Assembly: GCA_002633005.1 (NCBI GenBank)
Contig: NMRA01000533.1
Span: 15,587 to 79,586, forward strand
Origin: Phoronis australis
Lineage: Eukaryota; Phoronida; Phoronidae
Reading direction: 5' to 3'
Length of the DNA: 64,000 nt
Part shown: piece after piece, positions 49,910-60,743 of the stretch
Layout: each line of letters opens with the position of its first letter
Position numbering within the stretch: position 1 is the stretch's first letter
Translations under genes and position numbers: made by a program
The notes under the pieces: generated by a model
Seen by the model: the letters and a program-made list of their open reading frames with translations, nothing else
What the model was told of the DNA's origin: nothing
The model's database searches: none

Positions 49910-50525
49910 AAAAAATATCTCACTATATTCAAATTTTAAAAACTAGAAAACGTAAATTTTCATCACATAGAAACCTTAGTGTTTTTAGAAAATTCAAGTT
50001 TTCCACACATGAAAAAATCCAGTTTTCTGAAAAACTTAAGAAGTCAGGAAAACTTAAGTTTCTATAATTGGAAAAACTAAAGTTTTCGAAAAACTTAAGA
50101 AGTCAGGAAAACTTAAGTTTTTAAAATTACAAAAACTTAAGTTTTGCGATAAACTTAAGTTATCAGAAAAACTTAAGTTTTGTTAGTTCAAAAAACTTAA
50201 GTTTTCATGAAAACTTAAGTTATTACTTGAAACTTAAGTTTGTTTTACACCTGAAAAAACTTAAGTTTTCTGAAAAACTTAAGTTTTCTGAAAAACTTAA
50301 CATTGTGCTGAAAAACTTAAGTTTTTGGCGAAAACTTAAGTTTTAAAAACTTAAGTTTCTTTTAAAAACTTAAGTTTTTCGGAAGAACTTAAGTTTTTCC
50401 TCTAAAACTTAATTTATTTTCCAAAAACTTAAGTTTTTTCGCCAAAAACTTAAGTTTTCAGCGAAAAATTTAAGTTCATTTTTGTAAGGGAAGTCTTGAA
50501 TGGGCATTGAGAAAACTTAAGTACG
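49910..50525. repeat. Array of AAAACTTAAGTTTT palindromes
   Basis: About 20 CTTAAG hexamers lie between about 50035 and 50521, nearly all inside a longer palindrome (AAAACTTAAGTTTT or near variants), separated by short variable spacers. Both strands read alike. No coding potential. Confidence 0.9.
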
Positions 50526-51312
50526 ATGTGCATTAATAGTTCGACCATCATAATCAGAGCAAGTTCTACTTAAATGTTGGAGGCACATGTGCTCAGTTGC
50601 AGGCTGAGGAAAACGAACATACCAAATGACGTGCGAGACAAGATTTCAGTATGTCGTATGAAATTTAATTGTGCCCAGGGCATGTAGTTTGCTCCAAAAA
50701 TGAGCCCTGTAAATTTGTTGTTTACTTTCAATATGGTTCTCAAGATGTCTTTTGAAACAGAAAACTGGAACAAAATGCTTTTAATGTGATGTTAAAACAT
50801 ATAAACCATGTTTATGTCAAGAAGAAAAATGCATGCATGTGACAGCAGTAATTTTAAATGCATTTAATCTAGCCTCAAGCTGTGAATTTTTCATGTTATG
50901 TTCTCTATAGTGGAGGTACTGTTTGTTCTTTAACCAGATTTGTCATGAATGCTTTGAAAAATGGAATGTATCACGTTTTTCCCCTTGTGTGGGTGGGCGC
51001 AGGTTGTTACAGACCGGTGCTAATAGCTTTCGGTGCGAAGATTGATTGAAAACTGGTTCGAGTTAATCCTTTATTAATCCCGACCGTATGTTCACAAGCC
51101 TACTCAAACAAAGCGTCCGACGTAATGTCTGTTTATGCTCCAGCCAGTGCTGCGAAGCCTTGACTTGTGATGAACTTTGAGACACTTCCAGCAAGTGTTA
51201 CACTCGTAGGTTCAATAGCCTGCTTTCTCTATAGCTGGCTCTCTATTGACTATCGCTGTAACTGCTGATTCTCTTCACTGCAACTCAACTGTAGTTCTCC
51301 TGATTAACTTTC

Positions 51313-51400
51313 TTGAACTTACTTGATCTTCTCTTGATCTCCCGACTTGATCTTCTCTTGAACTGACTTGATCTTCTCTTGAACTGACGTGATCTTCTCG
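51313..51400 (+). repeat. Tandem repeat, 21-bp unit, about 4 copies
   Basis: ACTTGATCTTCTCTTGAACTG recurs with small length changes. Confidence 0.75.
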
Positions 51401-51576
51401 GACTCAACTGACTAACACAAACCCGCGCTTGTGTATTTACATCCTAATGCATTGTTCTGGAACTTTTCATCAATTCAAGCACATTCTAGAACTTTCCTGA
51501 ATCTACCCAACCATTCTACAAACATGTACTAGTCTCTAGAATATTCCAGACTGCATTAATCACTGTCATAATTAGA

Positions 51577-51694
51577 GTCTTCTAGAAAGTTCCACACTAT
51601 ACTATAGTAAACAAATTACATCATCACTGTTCTGACCTCAGTCTTCTAGAAAGTTCCACACTATTTTATAGTAAACAAATTACATCATCACTGT
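51577..51694 (+). repeat. Tandem duplication, 64-bp period, 2 copies
   Basis: GTCTTCTAGAAAGTTCCACA at 51577 recurs at 51641 and stays nearly identical through ACATCATCACTGT. Confidence 0.9.
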
Positions 51695-51727
51695 ACTTAA
51701 CTCGGGGGTCATGCCAATCAAACAGAA

Positions 51728-51760
51728 TAACAAAACAAAACAAAACAAAACAAAACAATA
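51728..51760 (+). repeat. (AAAAC)n microsatellite
   Basis: About six AAAAC units in a row. Confidence 0.9.
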
Positions 51761-52339
51761 CAACTAATAATACTGTCAGACTATATTCTGACAGAATGGA
51801 ACTGTCAACTGTATACAGATGCTGCTTAAGCCCCTGTCACATTCGTGGTATGATGCTAGCAGAGCAACAAAAATGCTGTTGTACGATAGTCTTCTGTATT
51901 GTTATATTTGCAGTCACATTTGTTGTGCAAATGTTCTACGACATTAAACCAAGGTGTTGCAAGACATATTTTATGCCTGACATCCAATGATATGTAGTCA
52001 TATTTTTAATGTTCGACGGTCCCATAGCATGTACGTGATGGTAAAACGTTTGGGGGCTGTCGGTTGTCTAGTACGATTGTAGGACTATTCTAGACTCTCA
52101 GATAACCCAAAGATCGTATGGCAGTCGTACAACTATCACACAACAAATGTGAGGCATCGCACCACAGTGTTACGATATAGATCTGTTGTAGAACTGCTGT
52201 ACGACGTTGAAATGATTTTGAACAAGTTCAAAATTTCCCGACGCTGTTCTTGGCATGCAATTTCAGACCATAATAATTGCCAAAACCGTCCATTTTTATG
52301 CGCCCACATGTTTATGTGCGTCCGCATCTGTATCTCCTA

Positions 52340-53240
52340 AACCCCTCACAGGATCTTGAAGAGATTTGGTAGATGTGTTTCTATGAAGCTGACGACAAAT
52401 GATGACGAATCTCAGACCTATCCGACCACCGGTGTGCCCCTAGTGGCAATTTTATTTCTTACGCTTATTTCTATATCTTCAGAGATCCTCAAATGATTTT
52501 CATATAATTTGAAATATAGGCATCTATCAGTGAGATGACGCTAACCTCTCGTTTTCAGGTATATTTGCGGTATTTTGAACCACCTAGTGGCCATTTTGTT
52601 GTCTTCGAGTCTGTTTTTTGGCGTCTGCCCCTATATCAACCAAACTACTCCAAGGATGATTATGAAAATTGGCATATAGGTTGTTACTATGACGAGGACA
52701 GCTGACGATTTTCTGACAACTTCAAGTACTGTGGCGCCTCATAGTGGCAATTTTGTTTGTTTTTGGGCCCATGGCTGTATCTCCTTAACGCTATGCAGGA
52801 TCTGTACTAAATTGAGGTAGTGTATTTGTATGAAGTCGACAACAAACTACGACGGCTTTCAGACGGATCGGACTATCGGTGTGCCCTCTAGTGGCAATTT
52901 TTATTTTTTATGTTCACCTCTATCTTCAAATGTCCTCAACGGATTTTCATGAATTTTTTCACATGGGCTTCAATTAGTGGTATGACATCATTTTCCGGCA
53001 ATTTCATTTTTTTTTCATTTTCCTCTGTTTCTCAGAAGTTCCTTGATAGATTTGTATGGAATTTTGTAAATAGGTTTCTATTAAAGAAGCGGTGACATTT
53101 TCCTATTTTGTTATGGGTTGGACGTATTTTGCGCCATCTAGTGGCAATTTTTATGATAGAAGTAAATACCCTTAGATGCACTCCATTTTCTGAGCATTTG
53201 TGGGCGCATTTCAAGGCCCTGCGTTGCTCTTGTTTATTTT
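52340..53240 (+). repeat. Array of about 150-bp monomers with TAGTGGCAATTTT box
   Basis: The box occurs at 52441, 52585, 52742, 52889 and 53139, with a decayed one near 52997, a spacing of about 142-157 bases. Between boxes, phrases such as TATCTCC, GGATCT and GATGAC also recur. No coding frame is consistent across monomers. Confidence 0.75.
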
Positions 53241-53772
53241 TAAAGGTTCCTAATTTTGTGAACGCTTACAATTTTTCAAAACTTTGTTTGATGGTAGCTA
53301 TGGTACAAAACTTGAAAATGAGAAAGCAATAGTTTGGGGATACTAATGTTCTATGCAAAAAGCAGAAAATAAAACGTCAGTTGTGTGCCATCTGGTGTTC
53401 CAAATGTTGTACCACGGTCTCTTCACTATCATGATTTTCCCTAACTTCTGTCGCTGACACATCATATACTGTCTCGTTAATGACAAATGTGACTGGCTTA
53501 AGTCAGCTGTAATTTCACCTCATGGTTTCTGCTTATTTGTTTAAAGGTATTTAGTATGTCTCGAATGATCAAGTTTCAACTATAATTTCTGATAACAGAT
53601 AGTAACCTCTGTGAGACCGAGTGCCTTAGTGCAGTACTGCAAATGTGCTTACATGGGGTGCCACAAATGTTTGTTGCTAATGTGCATATCACATTTTTAA
53701 TATTAAATACTAACTGTTCAGAAAAATGGCTATATTTTCCTGTCTTATATACACTATAAGTACATCCTTTGT

Positions 53773-54145
53773 TTTAGATACTGGAATAGACAGTGACACT
53801 TGGTTCCTGGTGTATGGGAATACATCCTTTAACAACTGTTCTACAACTGTCCTTGATTGCTTTCAAAAAGCGGTAATGAAGTAAGGTGTACCCTCGCGAG
53901 TTAGATGTGACCATGGTGCATTTATGGAAATGTTCCGTGGTCTGGACAGAGGGAGTGCCATTCAAGGAAAAAGTCTGCACAATCAGAGGAAAGAAAGACT
54001 GTGGCGAGATATGTGGCGTGGTGTCACCAATGTGTACCATGAGATGTTTAATTTTTTAGAGGAGAAACGTGTCTTGGATCCACATGATCAGTTGTCCTTT
54101 TGGTGCTTGCACTACGTGTTTTACTTAAAATTAATCAATCATTGA
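53773..54145 (+). pseudogene. Integrase core-domain (DDE/rve-like) pseudogene fragment
   Basis: The frame reads TGIDSDTWFLVYGNTSFNN, then FQKAVMK, a TAA stop (53882-53884), [33 protein letters not shown] and [22 protein letters not shown]. The (Y)GxPSRVRxDHG plus HNxRxERLWRD pattern is that of an integrase-like family common in invertebrate genomes. The stop replaces the Tyr normally before GVPSRV. The N-terminal part is absent, possibly in other exons. Confidence 0.6.
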
Positions 54146-54149
54146 AAGC

Positions 54150-57100
54150 CTTTTAAGGTCAATGGAACCACCTTGGTTTGTGAACAGAGAAGGGTAAGTC
54201 ATCATACTGGTTGTTTGTTCTGCAAGTGTTGGCACTGCCGCACAGCAATCTGACTGCTGTACTTGAGCTGTTCGAGACACATGTCTGCAAATGCTGATCT
54301 ACATACCCAAGAATGAATAGCTCCAGAATGTTCTCCATGACCTCTCTCAAGTAACAACCTATCTTGGCTTGACGAACTTGTATCTTCACTATACATTACA
54401 GAAACTCACAGCTTACAAGTGTATCAGAAAACACTGTGATTTGTAAATTCTATTACAAGTTCATATTCTTAGGCGAGGTGCTCATGTTAATTTACCAGTT
54501 GAAATGGTCTTTCACAAGCTAGTAACTTGTAATCTGTTATACTAGAGTTTCTGCATTGGATGGAAGGATTCATTAAGTTGTTAGTTTGTTCTGTCAATTC
54601 CTTCCTGTGTACATGTATGTTTGACGTTGTAATTTGTAGGATTCTGCTCTTGACTGGCTTTAAATGTGATTTTAAAGCCTTGATATTTGTGGTCATGGCT
54701 GAATTGCTGTTCAAAGACCTGTGACTATGATAAAGCTTCAATTAGAAGCCTGGGCATTAATAAATTTCCAGTCATGTCAGGAAATCATGAAGCCAGTTCT
54801 ACCTACATGTACAAGATTAGTAAACGTGTATAATAAATTGCAGGTTTTAATCAGCGGGATCGCACGTCAGTGATGCAAAGGGTTAAATAGAGTCTTGCCC
54901 ACCAATTTTGTCAATTAAAAGGGTCATCTTTAGGATGAAGATAATTTTCGAAAGATTAAGTTATAAATAAGGGTCAAAGTTCGGCATAATGAATGCCGGG
55001 AAGTAGTGTTGAGTTGTAAAAATAGCAAAACTACAACGCAGACCCTGAAGACATCTTAGTGCAACAGATAACTTTAGTACGATATATCAAGTTCCAGAAT
55101 CAATTAAGAGAATATAAATTAACACAGAACCTCAGCAATTCACCTGGATGGGAGTTATTAATATCGATACTGATAACGATTACATATGCAGGTACACACT
55201 ATACCAGACAGAAACGTTTTGACATCCCAAAATTGAACCAATTCAGAACTTTGGGTCATTCCTTCTGAGAAAAAACAACCTAAAAACTGTCATAAAATCG
55301 CGTGTCTCTCAGTGTCCTATACCCACGGGTCGTGAAACTAGGATGTGCTGCACTGGCACCCTAGGCATAAGATTAGTAGACTCTCCCACAGGTAAAACCT
55401 GCAGGTGCTCACCACATCGCTGGCAACTCTGTAGTTTCAAACTTGCAGATGGTTATTATGTCAATTACGCACATTTTCAGATACTGGTTAAAAGTTTTCT
55501 GGTTTATGAATTTCGGCGTCCTTTTTCGTTCAACGACACCGAAGTAGGCCAGGCTGACATCCGGCAACTCAGAATTTGTTTAAGGTATTCGTTACCAATG
55601 ATAAATTCTAATCTACAGTACCGTGGGTGTTGGAGCAGTGCAGTGCACGCGAAACTGGCTAAAACCAACCCACTGGATGATTCATAGCAGACGGTTATCC
55701 ACCGGGGATGATGACACAATTAACAGCGAACATCTGCTGCTTTAGGTTTTTCCCTAAATTTTGTTTTGTGAGCACTTTTGGGCAAAGCAATTGGTGCAAA
55801 TTGTTTAAACTAGTACAGTATTATTTCAGGCCATCGGCTCATCACATTATGATGATGTAATGATATACAGGTAGTCTGCCCATCTATTTAGCATGTTCGG
55901 AAGATTTTGGTGCTTTATTCATATTTTTACATCTACGTTTACATCATGTATGATTTAATCTCGATATGTTCCATTAAGTCCATGTAGGAACTACTCGATA
56001 AGCCTTTGCATTCAATCAAAAATACAAAACAATTAAATTTAATTCGGTAATGTCATATATTTTGCGAAACCGCAAAACCTGTATCATTTTACTTCACACC
56101 AGTTCACAGTTGGTTTGGTCGGTTATGTGACCATTTTGTCTTCGTTTTCGTTTATGCATTCGTGAAAGCCACATTTTGATATCCCACATGCAAAATGAAT
56201 CAATAAGAAAACAGTGTCAATCTCAAGGTGGTGTGGAGAATACGCTGCAAACATTTTTGGTCTTGTCAGTGTCAGCAGAAAGTTCTGGGTTTGAGTCCCG
56301 GTCGGGGGCAAAAACCTTTCAAGACTTACACATGCATTAGTTCACAAGATAATGACAACATATGGTATGCTGAAAAGACTATTAAGTTTTCAATTCCTAT
56401 CGGCTATTTGTAGAACATTGCTGAAAGCGCATCATCACCTGGAAGTTTTACGCGAATTTGATTAGCCCTCCCTTAGATATGATGTAACGAATACATCAAG
56501 ATTTTGATTTTTTTCAATAGATCTTCAAAATATCAACATGAAGATTAATTCACACTCCATTGGGAGACTGATGTCGAACGCATATTAACATCTTCAGCGT
56601 ACATGTACAGCTTTTCCAGCCTTCCAGTTTGCTTTGGAATGCTGATTTTGTCAATAACGAAACAACTGTTCCACGTACATGTAGATGAATCTGTAAAAGG
56701 CATCAAGCCTTAGAAAGATCCGTTGAGACGGCTACATGTATTGTGTCATGCGGAACTAGTCGTCTCAGATGTTTTCCAGTAACACGATTGATTAAATGTG
56801 ATCAAAGCAAGGACACGGGTTCTTGTAGCACGCTTGGACACCAAGTTCAAAGTGAACAGAATTCATGTTACATGTACTGTAAGTCACAATAGCACATATA
56901 CTGCATCAGACATTGAAAAAGCGGAATGGATGGTGACAAATCAGAGCGTGTATGCATTAAAATCGTGCATCGTTCCTTGCCAACCAGAAATCAAATTTCA
57001 CTCCCAAACATTATCTATTTTGCTATCACAGGTTTGGGACGGTGAATTGTTCCTCCTTAGTCCCCTCAAAATACAAATACGTTACCGACCAATATTAATT

Positions 57101-57200
57101 ATTTTTATTACTCTTCCTTGATCTACTGTATAAACCTCAATTTTTCGTCCACAAAATTTCAGGTTTTTTATAGCTATTGACGTCACCGGCCGCGAGGACC
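54150..57200. other. Intergenic, no gene recognised
   Basis: A 114-codon + frame at 55343-55687 has no recognisable domain. GGGTTTGAGTCCCGGTCGGG at about 56287 resembles a tRNA T-arm, probably a SINE or tRNA relic. Several TACATGTA octamers are present. Confidence 0.45.
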
Positions 57201-57219
57201 ACGTGCTATCAGTGCACTG

Positions 57220-57227
57220 TATTTATA
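57220..57227 (+). promoter_or_regulatory. Possible TATA box of the EGF gene
   Basis: TATTTATA lies about 33 bases before the ATG at 57260, downstream of a GC-richer stretch with a CACGTG E-box (about 57199). If used, the 5' UTR would be very short. Confidence 0.25.
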
Positions 57228-57259
57228 CGGAGTTGTGTAGACGGGAGAGCATAACGAAG

Positions 57260-57289
57260 ATGATTGGCTTGCTGGTTCTCTTTGTTTTG
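57260..57289 (+). CDS. EGF-gene exon 1: signal peptide start
   Basis: The ten codons MIGLLVLFVL are followed by GTGAGT in phase 0. The exon is called because it joins exon 2 to complete a textbook signal peptide. Confidence 0.7.
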
Positions 57290-60200
57290 GTGAGTAATTT
57301 TAGAAAAGTGAAAAAGTGGCCCATCTCTTGTGTGTGAGTGCACGTACGTGCGTGTTTGTTCAAATGTGTAACAAGCTGGAACTTTATTTGCATCTCTTTC
57401 TCTCTCCCGGGGACTTACTCAGTGTGCCTTGGGAATGTCGCCTACCGGTTTGTACGCATTATGAGCTTTCAAGTAGTATAGGTGTGCCATTTCATCGATT
57501 TTCAGTGAATCTCAAGATCCGTCAGAATGAGCTCGTTTGTCTCAAGAACGCAGCTTTGCCCGTTCAACCCCTTCCAAAACGTTATCGTATGCGTGATTAC
57601 CACTTCATACCCTCAGATTACTTGAATCAGTACACGTACACATGTACGGAAATGAATGTAGAATCAAAACATATTTTGAAGAATGTAGGTATTTCCTGTC
57701 TGTCCTTTTTCCAAGCGCGACACGTCATGAGCTGTAGCCAAGCAGTGACGAAGTTCACAAGCCTGTGTCTACTGTGCCAGAGAACAGTCTTCGGAGTGTC
57801 TTGGGCCAGCAGTCACCGCTTAATCACCGCTTAATCATTGTCAGTGGCGGTCATTTTGCTGGTGCGCCTAATTAAACATGTGTCGCTTACTCTAGGCTCT
57901 CAAAGGCTTAAGAAATGTTAAATTACATGTATGTGATCGAGATCTCTATGCTCGCAGACCAATCTCTTCAGTAGTGTAAATGCTAGTCTACATGTACGCG
58001 AGTGACATACCAAGCACGCTTGAAATGCACTAAACTTTGTAGTTGGATTTTTCATGGTATTGCATGATCTCATTTTTCTTGCACTACGGAACGGCGCCGT
58101 TTTGATGTACACGTAGTTGTGTTTTGAGTACTATAAAAGGTATGACCGTTGTTGTTAATTCTAGCATGCGTGCAGCTGGGCACAGAATGCCCATTCGCTC
58201 CTCAGAGTACAAGCCAGGTTCCACGGAGAAAGATGGGCAGGCACCATGCCTTATCACATGGGAACGAACGTTTTGAACGTTCAAGCATCGGTGACAGCTG
58301 CAATGGCGACCGAGAAGTGCAAATTGCGTTTGTCATGCAGGTATGATGCTTTCCAGATACATGTAGTCAAAATGTGCATGGAATGTCAAAAATGGATAAA
58401 CGAGCGTAATTTTCATGAGACCAACAGTTTCTCTGTTAATCTAAAATGCCCAAAGCATATTTCTTGCAAAAATGACCTACATGTATAATCATTAACGTAG
58501 TATCCTAGTATAACAATGCTGTGCATCCACAGGTTTGTATTTGGTGGCCAAACTTAAACTATTCTGTTCCATAATAGTAGTTTCTATCATTTATTTTTAG
58601 TAAACATTGGTATTCCTAGTTCACTAAATTGATGGGCATGTCAGGTACACGCAGTAGACTCAGATGCGTACACCTGTACAGAGTAGCCTCTGCTAGTTAA
58701 TCAACACATATTTTAATACTGATGCAATGGTTATACCGAGCAGAATTAACTCGATGTTTCAAATGCCAGCCAGGTTCAAAAACAGACATTCACGCTGCAT
58801 TCCTCATCATTAGCTTGCAAACAGCATGATTACATGTATATTGCAATCGTGCATATCACGCACGTAATCATTGTCCTGGTATTCCTGCTGAACGGTCTAT
58901 CTTCAGAGTGGCCCTCAGAAATCCAAAATAACATCTATGTAAACGAAGTGTGTTCACAGACTTACAATTTATAATAACCGTTCAGTGACGGAAGACGCCA
59001 CCAAATTTAACGTTGAGATGTGAGATATTCGTGGAAATATGTTCACGATTTGCTAACTCGAACATTATCTCACACATGAAGGGCGGATCGGATTCACATA
59101 AAACTTGCATATGCTATGCTTTGTCAACGTTCCCTAAACTGCTTTCAGGAATTGCTTTTAAAATGTTTCACCTATGCAAGAGAAACAATCAAATTTAGAT
59201 ATTTTACGATTTTTATTTTTATACTCAAATGTTGCATAAAGGGAAAATATCTGATACTTCAAGAAACTGGAAGACGATTTTGAGATACCATTCTAAACAT
59301 TTAAACTAAATATTTGTATTATTTATAACGATGTATTCTTAATAAAGTACTCTTACTTTTTGCTAATTTTCGTAAAAACCCAAGGATTCGTGAGCAAGAT
59401 TACAGATTGATGTAACGCTGAAATTGAATTTTTCAAGTTTCTACTTTCAGAAGTTTACACTTTACAACGCTATTTTTGAAATTTTCTAAGTTATTGGCTT
59501 AATATTTAATCGTAGAGTTTCGCGTAGAATCGTTATACAAGGCTACAAACAAAAGGGCTCAATTTTAAGGTGACAATCAAGCCTCACGGTCGATTTCAAC
59601 CAATCAGTGACACCTCCCAAATAGCTCGTAAAGTCAGAAGCCCAGACTTGTTCGTGTACTGTTAACGTTTAAGGATGTTTCATTCCAAAAAATGTACCAT
59701 GATAGAGGTTTTCAAAAGTGGCATTACACTGTGTTTTAAACAAATGCTAATATTAGTATTTCTTGCGCCTTTAATATCCGAACACTTATTTGCAGTCTCA
59801 CAATGAAGTCGGAGGACTCCAAGGGGAAAGTTCTTCACAAGGAAGTTCTTTCTCAATCATTTGACGCTACAACTCAACAAAACGTCACGCGTGGAAAGGA
59901 TTTCAAATTCTTAATGCATTTCAATGAACGGCGCAATTTCCTTGGGGACATGCAGTGTGGGGCCAAATTGTATTACGGAACCAAACATGGACCAGGCCAT
60001 CGCTTAGTAAAGGAAGTGAAAACAAAACGATACCGACGGGTGTATGGTTTTGTTCAAAAAAGTGAGTTATTTTGTGTTTGCCATTAAGCTCTATCATTTT
60101 CAGATAGTAATTGTATGACATTTGTAGAAATTACAGTGCTTCAGGTCGCTCACAGGTGATATTCTCCAATGTATAAAGTGCTTCAATCTTACAAGTTGGA

Positions 60201-60743
60201 CAAGTGAATGTCACATAGTCTGAAATTAGGAGACTGTTAAAATGAAGATTTCAGCTGTAAAATAAAAGTTTAGAAGTGTTGACTTTGATGCCATCTGGTG
60301 AGAGAGTAAATCTATGACATATATTATGTCAAATACACCACAGAGGCTTATTGCGACGCCTTCGTGTGACTAAGTTAAAACTCCCAGTGGCAAGATACGG
60401 TTTTGATGCGTTCTTAATTTGTAAATCCACAGTTATGCTAGTTGTCAGTAAAGAGTTTAAGGATATTTGAAGGATCACATCCAGGCATAAAGTACAACAA
60501 ACACGATGTGTGAACTGCGATTACTTGAATTATTGTGGCTTGTTCTCAGTCTCAGTTTTATTTAATACAACAATGTAGTGATATCTAATTTATGTCATCC
60601 CACCTGTTCCATTGTACCAGTGGACGAGTGTGTAAAGAAGTTGCAGAAGTGCGACGCAAATGCCGTTTGCATCAAACCCCTGTTTGGAGACTACGTGTGC
60701 CAGTGTTCATTTGGGTACGAAGGCGACGGACTCACCTGTCGAA
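57260..60743 (+). CDS. Secreted EGF-domain protein, 5' part (4 exons seen; 3' end not found)
   Basis: Exons: 57260-57289, 58165-58340, 59796-60061, 60621-60743. The introns are GT-AG and phases agree (0, 2, 1, then 1 outward), giving 198 codons plus one base. Residues 1-16 form a signal peptide (MIGLLVLFVL plus HACSWA, cleavage before QN). Residues 17-157 are a domain I do not recognise, rich in basic residues, with Cys only near its middle (KCKLRLSC, MQCG). Residues 158-198 are one EGF module (C161, C168, C174, C184, C186, C197; GYEGDGLTC). It sits on its own exon with phase 1 at both ends, as in EGF-shuffled proteins. The calcium-binding Asp pattern before the first Cys is incomplete. The product should be extracellular. 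More exons are expected because exon 4 ends on a GTAAGA donor. Confidence 0.75.
57400..57720 (+). pseudogene. Decayed THAP-domain relic in intron 1 of the EGF gene
   Basis: The frame contains CRLPVCTHYELSSSIGVPFHRF, CLKNAALPVQP and RDYHFIPSDYLNQ, matching CTNYRLTRALGVPLHRF, VKNAALPVHA and CGKHFLPSDYERD of the copy at 31976. The CxxH cysteine is lost (RDYH) and the conserved Trp is Val or Cys, so it is degraded although a 172-codon frame stays open. Confidence 0.6.
58165..58340 (+). CDS. EGF-gene exon 2
   Basis: The acceptor TTAATTCTAG is preceded by a T-rich tract. The phase 0 frame is open throughout and ends TEKCKLRLSC plus two bases before GTATGA, matching the phase of exon 3. Other frames here are also open, so the phase match is the main support. 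Confidence 0.65.
59796..60061 (+). CDS. EGF-gene exon 3
   Basis: The acceptor TTATTTGCAG completes a Ser codon, then an open frame encodes LTMKSEDSKGK, SFDATTQQNVTRGKDF and MQCGAKLYYG before a GTGAGT donor in phase 1. A start at the internal ATG at 59803 would lack a signal peptide, so an internal exon is preferred. Confidence 0.7.
60621..60743 (+). CDS. EGF-gene exon 4: complete EGF module
   Basis: Exactly 41 codons between TTGTACCAG and GTAAGA encode DEC...C....C...YVCQCSFGYEGDGLTC with six cysteines in EGF spacing. It is missed by ORF-length screens. Confidence 0.88.

Noticed and set aside
55343-55687. 114-codon + ORF
   Set aside because: No recognisable domain, splice context or signal peptide, so it is left as unsupported.
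56225-56315. Possible tRNA (GGGTTTGAGTCCCGGTCGGG)
   Set aside because: It is T-arm-like only; no anticodon arm or paired acceptor stem was found.
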